Below, piece by piece: positions 22,543 through 34,211 of a stretch of 64,000 nt of DNA. Source of the stretch: Papaver somniferum (taxonomy: Eukaryota > Streptophyta > Magnoliopsida > Ranunculales > Papaveraceae); the NCBI RefSeq assembly GCF_003573695.1, contig NC_039361.1, forward strand, positions 85,888,149 through 85,952,148, given 5' to 3'. The notes beneath the pieces were generated by a model. The model was not told the DNA's origin and did no database searches. It worked only from the letters and a program-made list of their open reading frames with translations. The translations under genes were made by a program, and so were the position numbers. The first letter of the stretch is position 1. Each line of letters opens with the position of its first letter.

Positions 22543-24140
22543 TATGTCTTCTTTTTGGTTTAGTTGGAAGAATAACTAGCGATTTGAATAGCAATGATTA
22601 TGACTACACATAGCTATTATTTTTCATCTTCTTGTTCCTTTTTTAGGTTTATTGGTTTAAATTCTAAAACTGGTTGGAGGATGATGTTTTTGCAGTATTA
22701 ATCTTTATGATTTGTTATATTGCAATTTGTTATGGGATATTTGGTGTTTACGTCTGTGAACTATGTTTGTCCCATACTTTGTCAAAAGTAAAGTCGTTCG
22801 TGATCGGTATTCACGTATTGATAAAAGAATGAATGGAATTTTGACAAATACAAAAGTTAAGCCTATATTGTCAATTCTTTGATGGAATATAGGTTAAAAT
22901 CTTTTGTTTTCAAAGATTACGTCTATTAATATCGTTATGCAAATAGTGGTGGAAAATAGAATGAATCCTTGTGTATTCCATAGTATTGATCATCCCTGAT
23001 CCATATTTTATGTATTACTGTGAGGCTCCGTAATGTATTTTATGTTGATCACTATACAACCAAGTTGATTTTTTAGCTTAGTTGTTGTTCCGTGAGATAT
23101 GTTATGTCGAGCATATTGAACTATCTTGTTTGGTTATTTAGTTATTGCTCCGTAAGTTTTCTTATGTCGATCAAAACAAATGACAATTAAATTGATTAAT
23201 TTTGTGATTAGTTTGGTTGTGTATTCCAATTATTATGGGTTCACTTGTAATTAATCTAGTTGAGTATTTTCATGTCTCCATAAGTTTTCTTATGTTGAGC
23301 ATAATCAATTGAATTGATCACTTTTCGTGGTTAATTTGATTGCGTATTCCGATTAAATTAGTCATGGGTTTACTTGTGATTAATTTGATTGAGTTTTTGG
23401 ATATAGAAAATCATTCTTATGGTTTTTGGAGTCCAATAAAAAATCCTTCTATTCTTTCGAATTTAAGGTCGCTCTTGTTGTTCTTTCGGGAATGACATCA
23501 AATGGGGGAGAGTTCTTTTGAACTTGTGCTTAATGGTCATATCTTGAGGGGTGTGCGGCTGTGGAATTTTAGAGGGGTTATCTTGTATCTTCAAACTCCT
23601 TGATGAATGCGTTTAGCTTCGGCTTTATGATTGCATTTAAATTAGTTGATATGTATTTTTTTCTTTTGTCATGAAATGTCTCTCTCAGAAATTTATTTAT
23701 GATCCCGTTCTTGTACCTTTGCCAATTTTATTGACATAAGGGGGAGAATTAATATGTCGTTCACACTACAAATACATATGGTTTCGGATCATTGTGTAAG
23801 AGGGAGTGGTTTCCATGTGAGATGGAGTATTGACTAAGAGGGAGTGATACATATCACCATAGTATTATTGTTGAAGTTGTGATATAATTGAACTTTGACG
23901 CTGTGTAATAATACTATGACACTATATAACAATGATCGAGACCGATGATTTCTCATTGTTATAGCTACGGATCTTCAACAGCGGTGATGCTAAACTTACA
24001 ACCTTTGGGATCATTGGAGTACTTGGAAGTGACGAATATTTCGAGGAATGTTGAATATTAGACATGTGGAATAGGAGCTACTAAAGTTTCTTTATCTTTT
24101 TTGTATTCCATATGTATTGATAGTTTTGTCACTAAAATTG
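22543..24140 (+). other. 3' noncoding region of the forward Copia-type element
   Basis: No supported gene. Contains repeated words around TTATGTCGAGCATA / CTCCGTAAGTTTTCTTATG at about 23080-23300, giving a weak ~100-base tandem pattern, and G-rich words (AAGGGGGAGAATTAA at 23739, AGAGGGAGTGGT at 23808, AGAGGGAGTGATAC at 23838) resembling extra polypurine tracts. Present in all three longer family copies. Confidence 0.6.
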
Positions 24141-24155
24141 ACAAAGGGGGGAGAT
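24141..24155 (+). other. Polypurine tract of forward Copia-type element
   Basis: ACAAAGGGGGGAGAT directly precedes the 3' LTR start (TGTTAGAGCA at 24156). Plus-strand primer site by position; in reverse at 58479-58492 and 7350-7362. Confidence 0.85.
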
Positions 24156-26603
24156 TGTTAGAGCATTGCTCGGTCGAACTCGCATGTGTTGCTATCTCAA
24201 GCATGTTTATCAATGTTAGTGATCAAAACTACAAGTCTTGGTTTCTAGTCTATTATAGCTAAGTCTCGGACTAGGATAGAAAGTGTAGTTGAGATCAAGG
24301 ACTTCATTGAGATTCATCATACAAGTAGAAGAACTACTCAAGAAACCGGTGGAACTTCTTGAAAAAAAGGTATGTGAAGACTTGAACTTATCTATCACTC
24401 AAAATTCTATCTACTCTATCTCCTGCTCTTTGAGACAAGAAGTCGTATGATATATATATAGACTTTGATTATACACATTTGGTATTTCGAGCCGAGTATA
24501 CCTCGCCTATCTATATCTCAAAATATGAGTTGGTAAGATTTTCGCTTTAACCAAGTTTATCTTTACCATGTGACGAAAGTCATGATATGTTTCAATCATC
24601 TTGAAAATTGCTTTGACGAGAAATGGTGTAACAACTATATAACGTCCTCTAAGAATGTTTCAATGATTGAAATGAGATTTTAGATTACATAACCAATGGT
24701 GGACATAAGCATTGTTTTGGAAACACATTTATGTATCAGTCCTATTCCTTGAACCATAGTTTGCGAACTTTGTTGATCAAGAGAACCGGAAGAATGGCGT
24801 GAGCCAAGTCCGCGAACTCAGTCCGCAAACTGTCGAAGTTCTCAAACCCGAGAATTTCTGCTGGAGTTGACAAACTACTTGCGTGAAACTAAGTCCGCGA
24901 ACCCAATCCGCGAACTGGCGAAGTTCTCATACCCGAGAATTTATGCTAGAGTTTGTAAACTCTTCCCGGTAACCTAAGTCCACGAACCTAGTCTGCGAAC
25001 TTGAGAAGGTTACATATCTGAAGATGATTTCTGAACTTAAGCTTAAAAAGACTAAGGAATACAGTTTGCAAACCGTGGCTATAAAAGTTCATGAACAGAT
25101 TCAAGTGAATCAAATCATCTTTGCTTCAACCGTGTCTTGTGTAGTACATGAGATTTCCTTGCAATTGAACAACTCTCTAACTAGTTCACTTGAAATCATT
25201 TGAACTAGTTATGGTGAAGAAGAACGTGGTTAATATGGAATGCTCATATGGCTAACCTTTTGGTTAAGTATTGTTGAACCAACAAGTGCATACGTTTGGA
25301 TACGGTTAACAAACATAAAAGCGTGCATTGCCAAGTGTGTGCAACAAGATAAGTTTCGATCTAACGTTTGAGAAATATTAGCTTGAATCTAAATCAAGTT
25401 TTCATCTAACGGTGGACATTGATTGCTTTGTTACCAAGGTAACTTAATTACAAACTCTGATTTGAAAGACTATATAAGGGGAACTCTAGTATCCGTGCAA
25501 AACTAATCCCCACACCTCAAGTGTGATACTAGTTTGCATACTAGAGTCGGTTCTCCTTTAACCTTTGGTTTTCTTCTTCTAAAACCTGGTTAACGACTTA
25601 AAGACTTCATTGGGATTGTGAAGCCAGACCGATACTACCTTTATCGTAGTTGTGTGATCTGATCTTGCATCTTCTGTCGTACGAGTACAATCAGATTGAT
25701 TGGCTTGAGATTGATATCTCCGATCGGCAAGATATAAAAAGTAATCACAAACATCTTCGTCTTATTGTTTGTGTTTCCACAACATATTGCTTCGCTACCA
25801 TACGATTAAGATTGTTGTGAGGTGATTGATAACTCGAGGCTGTTCTTCAGGAATATAAGACCAAATTATCAATTGGTTCCTGTTCAACTTGATTATTATC
25901 AAAAGACGGAACAAAACCTTGTAGGGTTTATCTGTGGGAGACAGATTGATCCTTTGATAGTTGTGTGAGACATATTTGTTTTTTGTCAAGTCTTCGACTT
26001 TGGGTCGTAGCAACTCTTGGTTGTGGGTGAGATCAGCTAAGGGAATCAAGTGCACAGTATTCTGCTGGGATCAGAGGCGTTGGGAGTACAACTGTACCTT
26101 GGATCATTTGGATACTGATTGGGGTTCAACTACAGTCCAGTACGAAGTTAGATTGGAGTAGGCTAGTGTCTGTAGCGGCTTAATACAGTGTGTGTTCAAT
26201 CTGGACTAGGTCCCGGGTTTTTTTGCATTTGCGGTTTCCTCGTTAACAAAATTTCTGGTGTCTGTGTTATTTCAATTTCCGCATTATATTGTTTTATTTT
26301 TATAATTGAAATAATACATGTTGTGCGTTAGATCATCAATTAGAGTAATCCAACCTTTGGTTGTTGATTGTCATTGATTGATCCTTGGATATTGGTCTTT
26401 GGTACCATCCAGATTATTCCTTGTATTTGATTAGAACTCGCAGTTCCTGCTTGAGTAAATCAAATCATGAAGAGAGATATAAACTCATAGATATACTTTT
26501 AATTGATTGAGTCTTGTTGATTCTATTAAAAGTATATTCGAGTTTGTCTATACAGATTGTTAAGCGAAATATTGGGTGGTGTTGTTAGACCCCCGCTTTT
26601 TCA
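24156..26603 (+). repeat. 3' LTR of forward Copia-type element
   Basis: 2448 bases, close in sequence to 17831-20259 with scattered substitutions and small indels. Followed at once by the GAATT duplication (26604-26608). The near-identity points to a fairly recent insertion, younger than element B. Confidence 0.92.
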
Positions 26604-26608
26604 GAATT

Positions 26609-27114
26609 AGTTAGGATATTATAATTATTTAAGATAATTATAGTTTCCAAGAGAGAGGATAATTATTATTCAAGATGATAATTAAGATAAATCAGAATTA
26701 TGAGAGATAAAAAACTTTATTAATGAATCTGGTTGTTTTCTTGGATTTATACAGGTAAAGGGTTGTTATTAAGATAACTATGGAAACGCTAAAGCTAGAC
26801 CTACTTTATGCCTATAAATAGAGGATAAATCCTAACTCAAAAGGTACAGATTTTCTAATCCTTTTCCATACAATACACCTTCGAAGAAACTCTCTATGAT
26901 TTTAGCATCAGAGTGTTTTTTGCAGGTACCCCCCACCATTCAACATCATTCATATCAGCAACCTTTTGTGGATTTGAATCATTAGCTGGAGATCAATCAG
27001 TATACATCAATCATAATTTTTTCAGCAATCTTTAATGGAATCAAATCAACAATGGAGATTAATCCATCTACACATATCTCGAAGAGTGTTGGGGTGATTA
27101 TTTTTGCTCCAACA
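26609..27114 (+). repeat. 5' LTR of element B, second part
   Basis: Resumes the B LTR exactly after the GAATT duplication; aligns with ~44730-45235. Has a TATA box (CCTATAAATAGAGG at 26811) and ends TTTTTGCTCCAACA at 27114. Blocks of AAGATAATTAT repeat in both orientations across both LTRs. Confidence 0.85.
26811..26824 (+). promoter_or_regulatory. TATA box of element B LTR
   Basis: CCTATAAATAGAGG, conserved in the 3' LTR at 44931-44944. Probable core promoter of the element. Confidence 0.65.
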
Positions 27115-27117
27115 TCT

Positions 27118-27135
27118 TTTGGCGCCGACTAAGAG
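27118..27135 (+). other. Primer-binding-like site of element B
   Basis: TTTGGCGCCGACTAAGAG lies four bases after the LTR end. The TGGCGCC core is common for gypsy primer sites. tRNA not assigned. Confidence 0.65.
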
Positions 27136-27224
27136 GAATACGAGCAAAAAGATTGTGTTTCCTCTACAAAAGAATTTTTTTATCTTTCAAGCTATTTTGG
27201 AAGATATGTTTCAGTAACAGATCT

Positions 27225-27570
27225 CGAAGTGTTGCAGAAGTCGCAGCAACAACTAAACAAGGTGTTGCAGATCTATCCAGAAACCACAACGGTTAATCTC
27301 GTGTTGCATATTTATTCAGAAAAAGTTCTCGTGTTGCAGATCTGACCAAAAACCCCAACAATTAACCTCGTGTTGCAGAATCGTTCAGAAACAACAACTG
27401 TTATCCTAGTGTGTGGATCTGTTCAGAAACTTTTCTCGTGTTGCAGATTTGTTCAGAAACTGCAACTTTTAATCTCCTGTTGCAGATTTGTTCAGAAACA
27501 GTTCTCAGTGTTGCAGATCAGTTCAGCAACCGCAACAGCTAATGTGGTGTTACAGATCTGTCAAGAAAAC
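27225..27570 (+). repeat. Tandem repeats in the leader of element B
   Basis: About seven or eight diverged copies, 38-50 bases long, built on GTGTTGCAGATCTGTTCAGAAAC followed by CAACAGTTAATCTC. They sit between the primer site and gag. The frames through them are fortuitous. They may be part of an RNA leader or packaging signal (inference). Confidence 0.75.
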
Positions 27571-27669
27571 AGAAAGAGATTACGAATGTTATAGAGAACA
27601 TTGAGACAGAAACTCTTTTCTGTTACAAAGTCAGTTTTACGAAGTACAGCAAAAAAAAAAAGAGGTTAC

Positions 27670-29441
27670 ATGGAGTCTTCAAGAGCAAATCAACATGGAA
27701 GGAATGGAGGGGCACCTATCGGAAATCCTCCTACTCAAAATGTCGTCAATCGAATAATACGGAGCGCCGTCTTCCATCCTTTGCAAGATGGAGAGAAACA
27801 TCAGTTTCATCAACAATATCAGGAGCACATTCTGTGAGAACTTGCCCGAGTTTCAGAGGAAACAACGTTTGGGTACGTAGAACACTTCCTTAGACTAATA
27901 GATAGAACCTTAATCGCCAGGGAGGATTTCGAAACCTACATCCAAGCACTCAGGGTATTCATCTTGAAACAATTGCTAATAGAGGTGTACGACATCCACC
28001 ACGTACCAGGCAAGTTAACAATCCGCAAGTGACACCCATTGATTTGGCGCTACGTGAGAGTTACCAGGAGTTACAAAGGGAAAACAAGCGGTTCTTGATC
28101 GCATTGGAGAAAAGGAAAGAGCTAGAAGAAGTGCATGCCTCACGTTCCGAGAGCAACATGACAAACCTTCGTACACGCCAAGAACGTGACACCGCACGCT
28201 GAAGGAATGAGACTCTTGATGGACGACGAACCAACCGAAACGATGGAAGAAGAATAGAGGGTGCCAGAAGTGACCGTCAACACATTCGTGATCCACATAA
28301 CAATGGTTACTATGATCTTTACGTACCTGATGAGGGACATTATCAAGAGCAAGACAGACGATCCGGGCCAAGCCATAGATGACCAGAAAGGCGCAGGCAT
28401 AGAGACAATCAAGTCATCAGGGATCATTCAAAAATATCCAGGCGCGAGAGAGACCGTCCAGAGAAAAGGACATATCCGCTCAGGAATGAACGGATTCGTA
28501 GAGAAACTGAGGGTGACTCGCCACGAAACGAGGAGCTTAGCAGAAGGAAACTTAATGAAATGATTGAAGAAGTGTTAGCTCAGAAGCAATCCAAAGACGA
28601 GAGACAACAAATATTGACGATGAAAAAGTCAATGGATTCACCATTTGTTGACAAGATAAAACGTTTCCGCCCGCCTTTAAACTTCGTCCAGCTTCAGTTC
28701 AAAGAGTTTTTTGATGGAAAGAATGGCGATCCGGTTGAGCATGTCCAACATTTCCAAGCTTCTATGAGTTTTTGGGGGTATAGTGATGAACTACTCTGCA
28801 GAACCTTCCCGATAACCTTGACTGGTAAAGCTTTAACCTGGTTTTCACAATTAGAGTCAAATTCAATAGCAAACTTTGGAATGTTGTCGGATGCATTTTT
28901 CGAACAATATAAAATTAATCTCGGGAACATAAAGGGAAGCAGCCACTTGTTTCTCTTGTAACAGGAGACAAGTGAAAATCTCTTAGACTTCACACGAAGA
29001 TTTCGTCAAGAGGTTAGTGAAGTTGGAAAAGTTGATCCTGGCCTCGTGATTGAAGCATACAAGAACGCTTTTCCCTATGACGAGTTTGGGATATATAATT
29101 CTTTAACTGTCCAACCAGTCGGAACACTCAAGGAGTTGTACGACAATGCAGACAGATACGGACGAGCTGAGAAATAAAAAAAGGCCAAAATGTCACGAGC
29201 ATCGAAAGGGTACAGAACCAAAGGGCATGCCAAATCAAAGCAGCAATTCGAGGGTGATTCTAAAAGGAAAAATCAAGATGAATCCATAAGCAGATCTGGA
29301 AATGGAGAGGACGCCCGAAGAAATCAAGGAAGAGAAAAGGTGAAGTTTCCCAGTCTAAACATTGGACTTGGAGAACTTTTCAAGAAGATTAAAGACTCTC
29401 TTCCAGCTCCAAAGCCGTTTCCGGTAAAAAAAAAAAGATAA
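27670..29441 (+). pseudogene. Degenerate gag of element B
   Basis: ATG at 27670 starts MESSRANQHGRNGGAPIG. The frame is interrupted at 27837 and several times to about 28550 in an Arg/Asp/Glu-rich region. The Retrotrans_gag domain is readable at 28560-29170: FFDGKNGDPVEHVQHFQ, LTGKALTWFSQLES and ENLLDFTRRFRQEV. A stop at 28959 splits it. The C-terminal part (29190-29441) is Lys/Arg-rich with FPSLNIGLGELFKKIKDSL, a conserved block of this group just before the protease. Structural particle protein; this copy is inactive. Confidence 0.8.
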
Positions 29442-30276
29442 GAGAGACAAGAATAATTATTGCGCTCATCATCAAGATCATGGACACAACATAAACTCTT
29501 GTCGTACACTTGCGGCTGAAGTCCAAAAAATGATTGAAGACGGGAAGCTACAACAACATGTGAAGAAAGATCTTGCACGGGTCAACGCTCTGGATCTACG
29601 AGAGATCAGAGTAAGCCATGCAATAGTTAATTCAGCATCAAGAAAGGCACATGCAAACGCGACCCGTCTGAAGTTGCGTCACATCCATGATTGGCGAATA
29701 TCGAACAAAGTTGATTACGCCAATCTAATTAGTACTGAAACTCTAACAGAAGGGAAGACTGAGATATCTTTTTCAAACGCAGATCTTGCTGGAGTTTATC
29801 AGCCACATAACAATGCAATTGTTATCTTAGATCTCATTGGAATGTACTAGGTCCGCCGAGTTCTAGTCGATAATGGAAGTTCAATTAGTGTCATATTCTC
29901 CGGAGCGTACTACTCAATGAACTTGAATGAAAGTCAAGTTGAAGCTGACGATAATCCGATCATCGGATTCAGTGGTGAGACAATGACAGCAATTGGAAGA
30001 GTAAGTTTGCCTACGATTGTGGGAGGAAGAACAGTTATGCAGTACTTCTCATTACTAGATTGTCGCGCACCTTATAATGCCATTTTAGGACGTGATTGGA
30101 TTCATGCAATGGAGGAAGTAACTTCCACTATTCATCAATGTTTGAAATTCATTACTCCGGGAGGGGTGATGAAGGTTAGGAGCGATCAGGTGGCATCTCA
30201 TAAATGTCATGAAAGTGCAATGGAGGAGTATAGGAAGTATGAATTTAAAGGTTCAGAAATACTCCAAGTCGATTAG
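29442..30276 (+). pseudogene. Zinc-box linker and aspartic protease of element B
   Basis: After the gag stop, CAHHQDHGHNINSCRTL-like sequence (29461-29514) gives the Cys/His box of this family. The protease core is VRRVLVDNGSSISVIF (29853-29900), with the D-N-G-S active-site form, then NAILGRDWIHAM near 30078-30110. A TAG at 29848 lies just before the core and a stop is at 30274. Catalytic residues look intact, unlike in element A. Retropepsin-type protease of Gag-Pol. Confidence 0.75.
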
Positions 30277-30414
30277 AAAGCATAACAATCACAGTGCTTC
30301 CCAACCTCTTATCAAGGAAGAGGAAAGGAAGGACCTCCAACTATTGAGGAGTTAGTAGAAGTACAAACTGGGAATCAAAAGCATCATACAACGTTTATTG
30401 GAGCATAATTACCT

Positions 30415-31465
30415 TTAGGCAAAAGTGAGAGCTTCATTACCGTATTGAAGGATAATATAGATGTGTTCGCTTGGAGCCTCGGAGATATGCCGGGTATTGA
30501 TCCTGCCATAGCGTGCCATCGGTTGAATATCAGTGGGGGATATAAGAAGTAAGGAAGAAACCGCGAAAGATGGCTCCAGAACGGAAGGCAAAGGTAGCAG
30601 AAGAAATTGAAAGAATGCTATAGGCTAGGATCATCAAACCCGTCATATATCCAAAGTAGTTAGCGAATATTGCAGCAGTTCCGAAGAAAAACGGGAAAAT
30701 CAGGGTATGTATTGATTTTACAAACTTGAACAAGGCATTCCCAACTGATCCTTATCCAATCCCCAGAATCGTCGATTTGGTGGATGCCACCCAGGGATAT
30801 GGTAGATTGTCATTCATGGAAGGCTTCTCAATCAAATACTGTTATACAAAGATGATCAGGAACATACGACTTTCATAACAGACAAAGGGATATATTGTTA
30901 CCTCGTTATGCCTTTCGGGTTAAAAAACGCGGGAGCAACTTATCAGCGTCTTGTAGAAGAAATGTTCAAAGATATGATTGGGAAAACCGTCGAAGTCTAC
31001 ATCGACGACGTGGTGGTTAAATCCAAACTGAAGGAATCTCACCGTTCGGACTTGAAAAGAACCTTCGAACGATTGCGACAATATGGAATGAAGCTAAATC
31101 CCGCTAAATGTTCTTTTGGACTCACATCTGGGAAGTTTCTCGGGTACATGATGATGCAAAGAGAAATTGAAGCCAATCCAGAGCAAATTAGAACAATATT
31201 AGAGATACCTTCACCGAGAAATGTAAAAGAGGTGCAAAGAATTACTGGAAGATTGGCCGCTTTGAACAGGTTTATTTCACGAGCATCTGATAAGTGTAGA
31301 CACTTTTTCCAGATTCTAAAGAAGGCAGAAAGATTTGGCTGGAACGAGGATTGTGAGCATGCTTTTGACGAAATCAAAAGGTATTTGACCTCTCCTCTTG
31401 TGCTCACAAGCCGAAGACGGGACAAACCATCTACATATACCTTGATGCAAGTGAATATGCGGTGA
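30415..31465 (+). pseudogene. Reverse transcriptase of element B, broken
   Basis: The pre-RT block VFAWSLGDMPGIDP is near 30460-30505. The fingers/palm part (30540-30900) carries several stops and frame changes. From 30908 a clean frame reads MPFGLKNAGATYQRLVEEMF, then the catalytic box VYIDDVVVKS (31000-31030) and GKFLGYMMMQREIEANPEQI. A frame change near 31440 leads into RNase H. RT copies the element RNA into DNA. The YIDD box is kept; the broken upstream half makes it non-functional. Confidence 0.85.
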
Positions 31466-31790
31466 GTATCGTTTTATTCGTCCGGGATCCTGATGAAAAG
31501 CCAGTTTACTTTGTTAGCAAATCATTAACAGATGCAGAGACTAGGTACTAAAAAATAGAAAAAATGGCACTAGATCTTATGCAAGCAGCAAGGCTCCTAA
31601 AGCCATATTTTGAAGGGAGACAACTCGTGGTATACACTGAATATCCACTTAAGAAAGTATTGGGAAGAACTGATGATTCAAGTAGGCTAGCCACATGGGC
31701 TACTTACCTTGGCGCATACACCATTGATTACGAACCAAGAACAACAGAAAAAGGGCATGCTATATCATAACTGATGGCAGACTTCCCAGT
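31440..31790 (+). pseudogene. RT-linked RNase H of element B
   Basis: YLDASEYAVSIVLF (31438-31480), VYFVSKSLTDAETRY and then, after a TAA at 31549, KMALDLMQAARLLKPYF and EYPLKKVLGRTDDSSRLATW (to 31700). This is the standard gypsy RNase H that follows RT. It has an additional stop at 31768. A second, different RNase H follows. Confidence 0.75.
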
Positions 31791-31917
31791 GGATGATATT
31801 GAGGTTTCTGAATCCATTATAGACGAAGAAATCCTACATGAAGCGGAAAACGTGTTACCAATCCCATTTCCATGGGAACATGTGAAAGTAAGTAAGAAAG
31901 CTTCGAAATAAATAGAT

Positions 31918-33525
31918 GTGCAAACGAGTATTAAAGACTCAATGTTGATACCTGAGAAGGACAATAGGATATGGAAGATCTATACCGATGGATCGACAAA
32001 CACCGACGGAGCAGGCGTTGGTTGTGTACTAGTTTCCCCAGAAGGATTGCAAATAGAAAAAGCCATCCGGCTAGGTTTTACAGCTTCAAACAATCAGGCT
32101 GAGTACGAGGATGCAATCTCGGGACTGAAAACTGCACTTCACTTGGGGGCGCGGAAAGTCATACTGACAACCGATTTGAGGTTAGTTGCCAACCAGTTTA
32201 CCGGTGCATATAAAGCCAGGAATGAGAAGTTAGCTTCTTATTTAGAATATATAAGTGAGTTGTCAAAAGAGTTTGAATATTTCAGAATCGAACAAAAGCC
32301 AAGACTTGAGAACAGGCATGCAAACGCCCTTGCTTACCTGTCAGCAGCAGTAGAGTCGGATGCAACTCGATTTATCGTAGTTGATTTCCAAGAATTTCCT
32401 AGCATTCACAACATTGTTGCTGCTGCACATAGAGTTTGTGCAAATAAAAATGAGAGTGGATCTTCCGAAGCGCAACACGATCCTATGGATATTGATAAAA
32501 CCTCCAATGATCAATCCGAAGACTGGAGACAGCCATACATTCGTTACCTACAGACACAGGAGCTTCCAAATGATAAATACAAAGACGGAAAAATAACAAA
32601 AACTGCTTGGAGATACTCTATGATAGAAGGTGAACTCTATAAGAAACCTATCGCAATGGAACCATACCTGCGATGTGTAACTCGAGATATTGGGAAGAAG
32701 TTATTAGCAGAGGCACATGAAGGATATTGTGGCAATCATTCTGGAGGTAGAAGCCTGGTGCACAGATTGCTGTCTCAAGGGTACTTTTGGCCATATATGC
32801 AAAATGACGCAAAGGAGTACTCGAAAAAATGTGTAGCATGTCAGTTACATGGCCCTCTAATAAAGAAACCGGCAAATGAGCTACATCCAGTAAATAGCCC
32901 GTGGTCATTCAGCAGATGGGGTTTAGATATTGTGGGTCCATTCCCCACGGCACCTTGGGGCGTCAAATATTTATTAGTGACGACCGACCATTTCACTAAA
33001 TGGGTGGAAGCAGTAGCACTTGTAAGAACGGAGGCAGTACACGTCCGCAAGTTCATCTGGGAGAACATTATATGCAGGTTCGGCGTGCCAGCAATGATCG
33101 TTTCTGACAACGGAAAACAGTTTGACTCTGAAACAATCAAGTCGTTGTGTGAAGGATTATATATTAAACACAACTTTTCTACTCCTTATTACGCACAGAG
33201 TAGCGGACAAGCTGAGGAGACAAATAGGGTTATCTTAGATAATTTAAAGAAAATCCTGGATAAAGCCAAAGGAAGGTGGACGGAATTCTTACCCGGAGTT
33301 CTGTGGGCGTACAGAACGACACCAAGGCGATCAACAGGATTCTCACCCTTTACACTAGCATATGGAACAAAAATTGTACTTCCTATAGAACTACTGGTCC
33401 CAACTACAAAAACTTTAGCGGAGGGTTCATGCCAGAACTCCGAAATTCTTTCCAAAGATAGGGAATTCCTAGATGAGGTTAAGATGAAGCTTCAAAAAGA
33501 CTGGCAATTTACCAACAGTCCATGA
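31918..33525 (+). CDS. Second (archaeal-like) RNase H and integrase of element B
   Basis: A 535-residue frame, the longest in the window. Residues ~20-150: second RNase H (WKIYTDGSTNTDGAGVGCVL, NQAEYEDAISGLKTAL, TTDLRLVANQ), the extra domain of Tat elements. The last motif reads RHANALA where the family has HADALA, so one catalytic Asp is changed to Asn. Residues ~245-300: integrase zinc domain (HEGYCGNHSGG, KKCVACQLHG). Residues ~320-500: DDE core with Asp in SRWGLDIVGPF, Asp in IVSDNGKQFD and Glu in SGQAEETNRV, then WAYRTTPRRSTGFSPF. All three DDE residues are present. The N-terminus is set by the previous stop; the ATG is only the first in frame. Its C-terminus continues in another frame at 33526. 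Confidence 0.85.
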   Translation: MQTSIKDSMLIPEKDNRIWKIYTDGSTNTDGAGVGCVLVSPEGLQIEKAIRLGFTASNNQAEYEDAISGLKTALHLGARKVILTTDLRLVANQFTGAYKARNEKLASYLEYISELSKEFEYFRIEQKPRLENRHANALAYLSAAVESDATRFIVVDFQEFPSIHNIVAAAHRVCANKNESGSSEAQHDPMDIDKTSNDQSEDWRQPYIRYLQTQELPNDKYKDGKITKTAWRYSMIEGELYKKPIAMEPYLRCVTRDIGKKLLAEAHEGYCGNHSGGRSLVHRLLSQGYFWPYMQNDAKEYSKKCVACQLHGPLIKKPANELHPVNSPWSFSRWGLDIVGPFPTAPWGVKYLLVTTDHFTKWVEAVALVRTEAVHVRKFIWENIICRFGVPAMIVSDNGKQFDSETIKSLCEGLYIKHNFSTPYYAQSSGQAEETNRVILDNLKKILDKAKGRWTEFLPGVLWAYRTTPRRSTGFSPFTLAYGTKIVLPIELLVPTTKTLAEGSCQNSEILSKDREFLDEVKMKLQKDWQFTNSP

Positions 33526-33762
33526 AGCGGCAATATAATAAGAAAGTATGTGAGAGATCATTCCTTCCAGGAGAACAAGTTTTGAGGAGAACAAGGCCGA
33601 AAGCGTTAGATTCAAACAGTGGGAAGCTGGGAGAAAATTGGTAGGGACCTTACTTAGTCAATAGTCCCACCAGCAGCGGTGCTTATTGGTTAAGAAACAT
33701 TGATGGGAAGCTGGAGCCCAAGCCATGGAATTCCTTTAACCTGAAAAAGTATTTCCATTAAT
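33526..33762 (+). pseudogene. Integrase C-terminus of element B
   Basis: After a frameshift near 33520 the C-terminal domain continues: MKRQYNKKVCERSFLPGEQV, then GAYWLRNIDGKLEPKPWN and FNLKKYFH before the stop near 33760. A TAG near 33643 interrupts it. Downstream is a short spacer before the antisense gene begins. Confidence 0.7.
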
Positions 33763-34201
33763 GTAATTTTTCATTCAAATCAATAAAGATTGCTTTTCTT
33801 CGACAAGATGTATCTACAATTAAAGTGTACTCACCAAAATGATGGAGCGAAAGGCAACAAAAATGGCTAAGCAAAACCGAAGTAGCTAGGCAATTAAAGT
33901 GCCTAGTTAGATGTCAGAGATGCCTGCATCCAAATAAGGCGTCTTTGGGGCTGCACTCCTTAGGGTCATCATCTTCATCACCAGAATCTTCGGCATCATC
34001 GTTTTCCCCGTAATCAACGCCATCCAAGAAGCCGTTGTCAAAAGCAATTTGGAGTTGTTCATTAAGGTTGTCTATCTCTTCCTGAAGAGAATCCGCTTTT
34101 CTTTCTCTGGTCTCCAAGTCGCCAATCCTTTCATAGAGCCTCAAAGTCTCCATCTGTTCCTTCACCAATTCAGCTTCAAGAGAAGAAATTTGGCCATGAA
34201 G

Positions 34202-34211
34202 CCTCGCAATT
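34202..34211. repeat. Target-site duplication of the MULE (left)
   Basis: CCTCGCAATT at 34202-34211 is repeated at 38858-38867. Nine to ten bases is the size made by Mutator-like transposases. Confidence 0.88.

Larger units (their letters stand above)
17831..26603 (+). mobile_element. Complete Copia-type, gag-only LTR element (forward)
   Basis: 8773 bases, TGTTAGAGCA to CCGCTTTTTCA, with near-identical LTRs at 17831-20259 and 24156-26603 and an exact 5-base duplication GAATT (17826-17830 and 26604-26608). The primer site TGGTATCAAAGCA, complementary to initiator Met tRNA in Copia elements, and the polypurine tract AAAGGGGGGAGAT are present. The internal region encodes only Gag with two zinc knuckles and a second basic ORF. 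No protease, integrase, RT or RNase H motif is seen in about 3.9 kb. A non-autonomous element whose Gag resembles Copia UBN2-type Gag, perhaps of Sirevirus origin. Other copies: 56053-64000 (reverse), 454-9055 (reverse, decayed), 1-453 and 9056-9337 (fragments). Confidence 0.93.
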
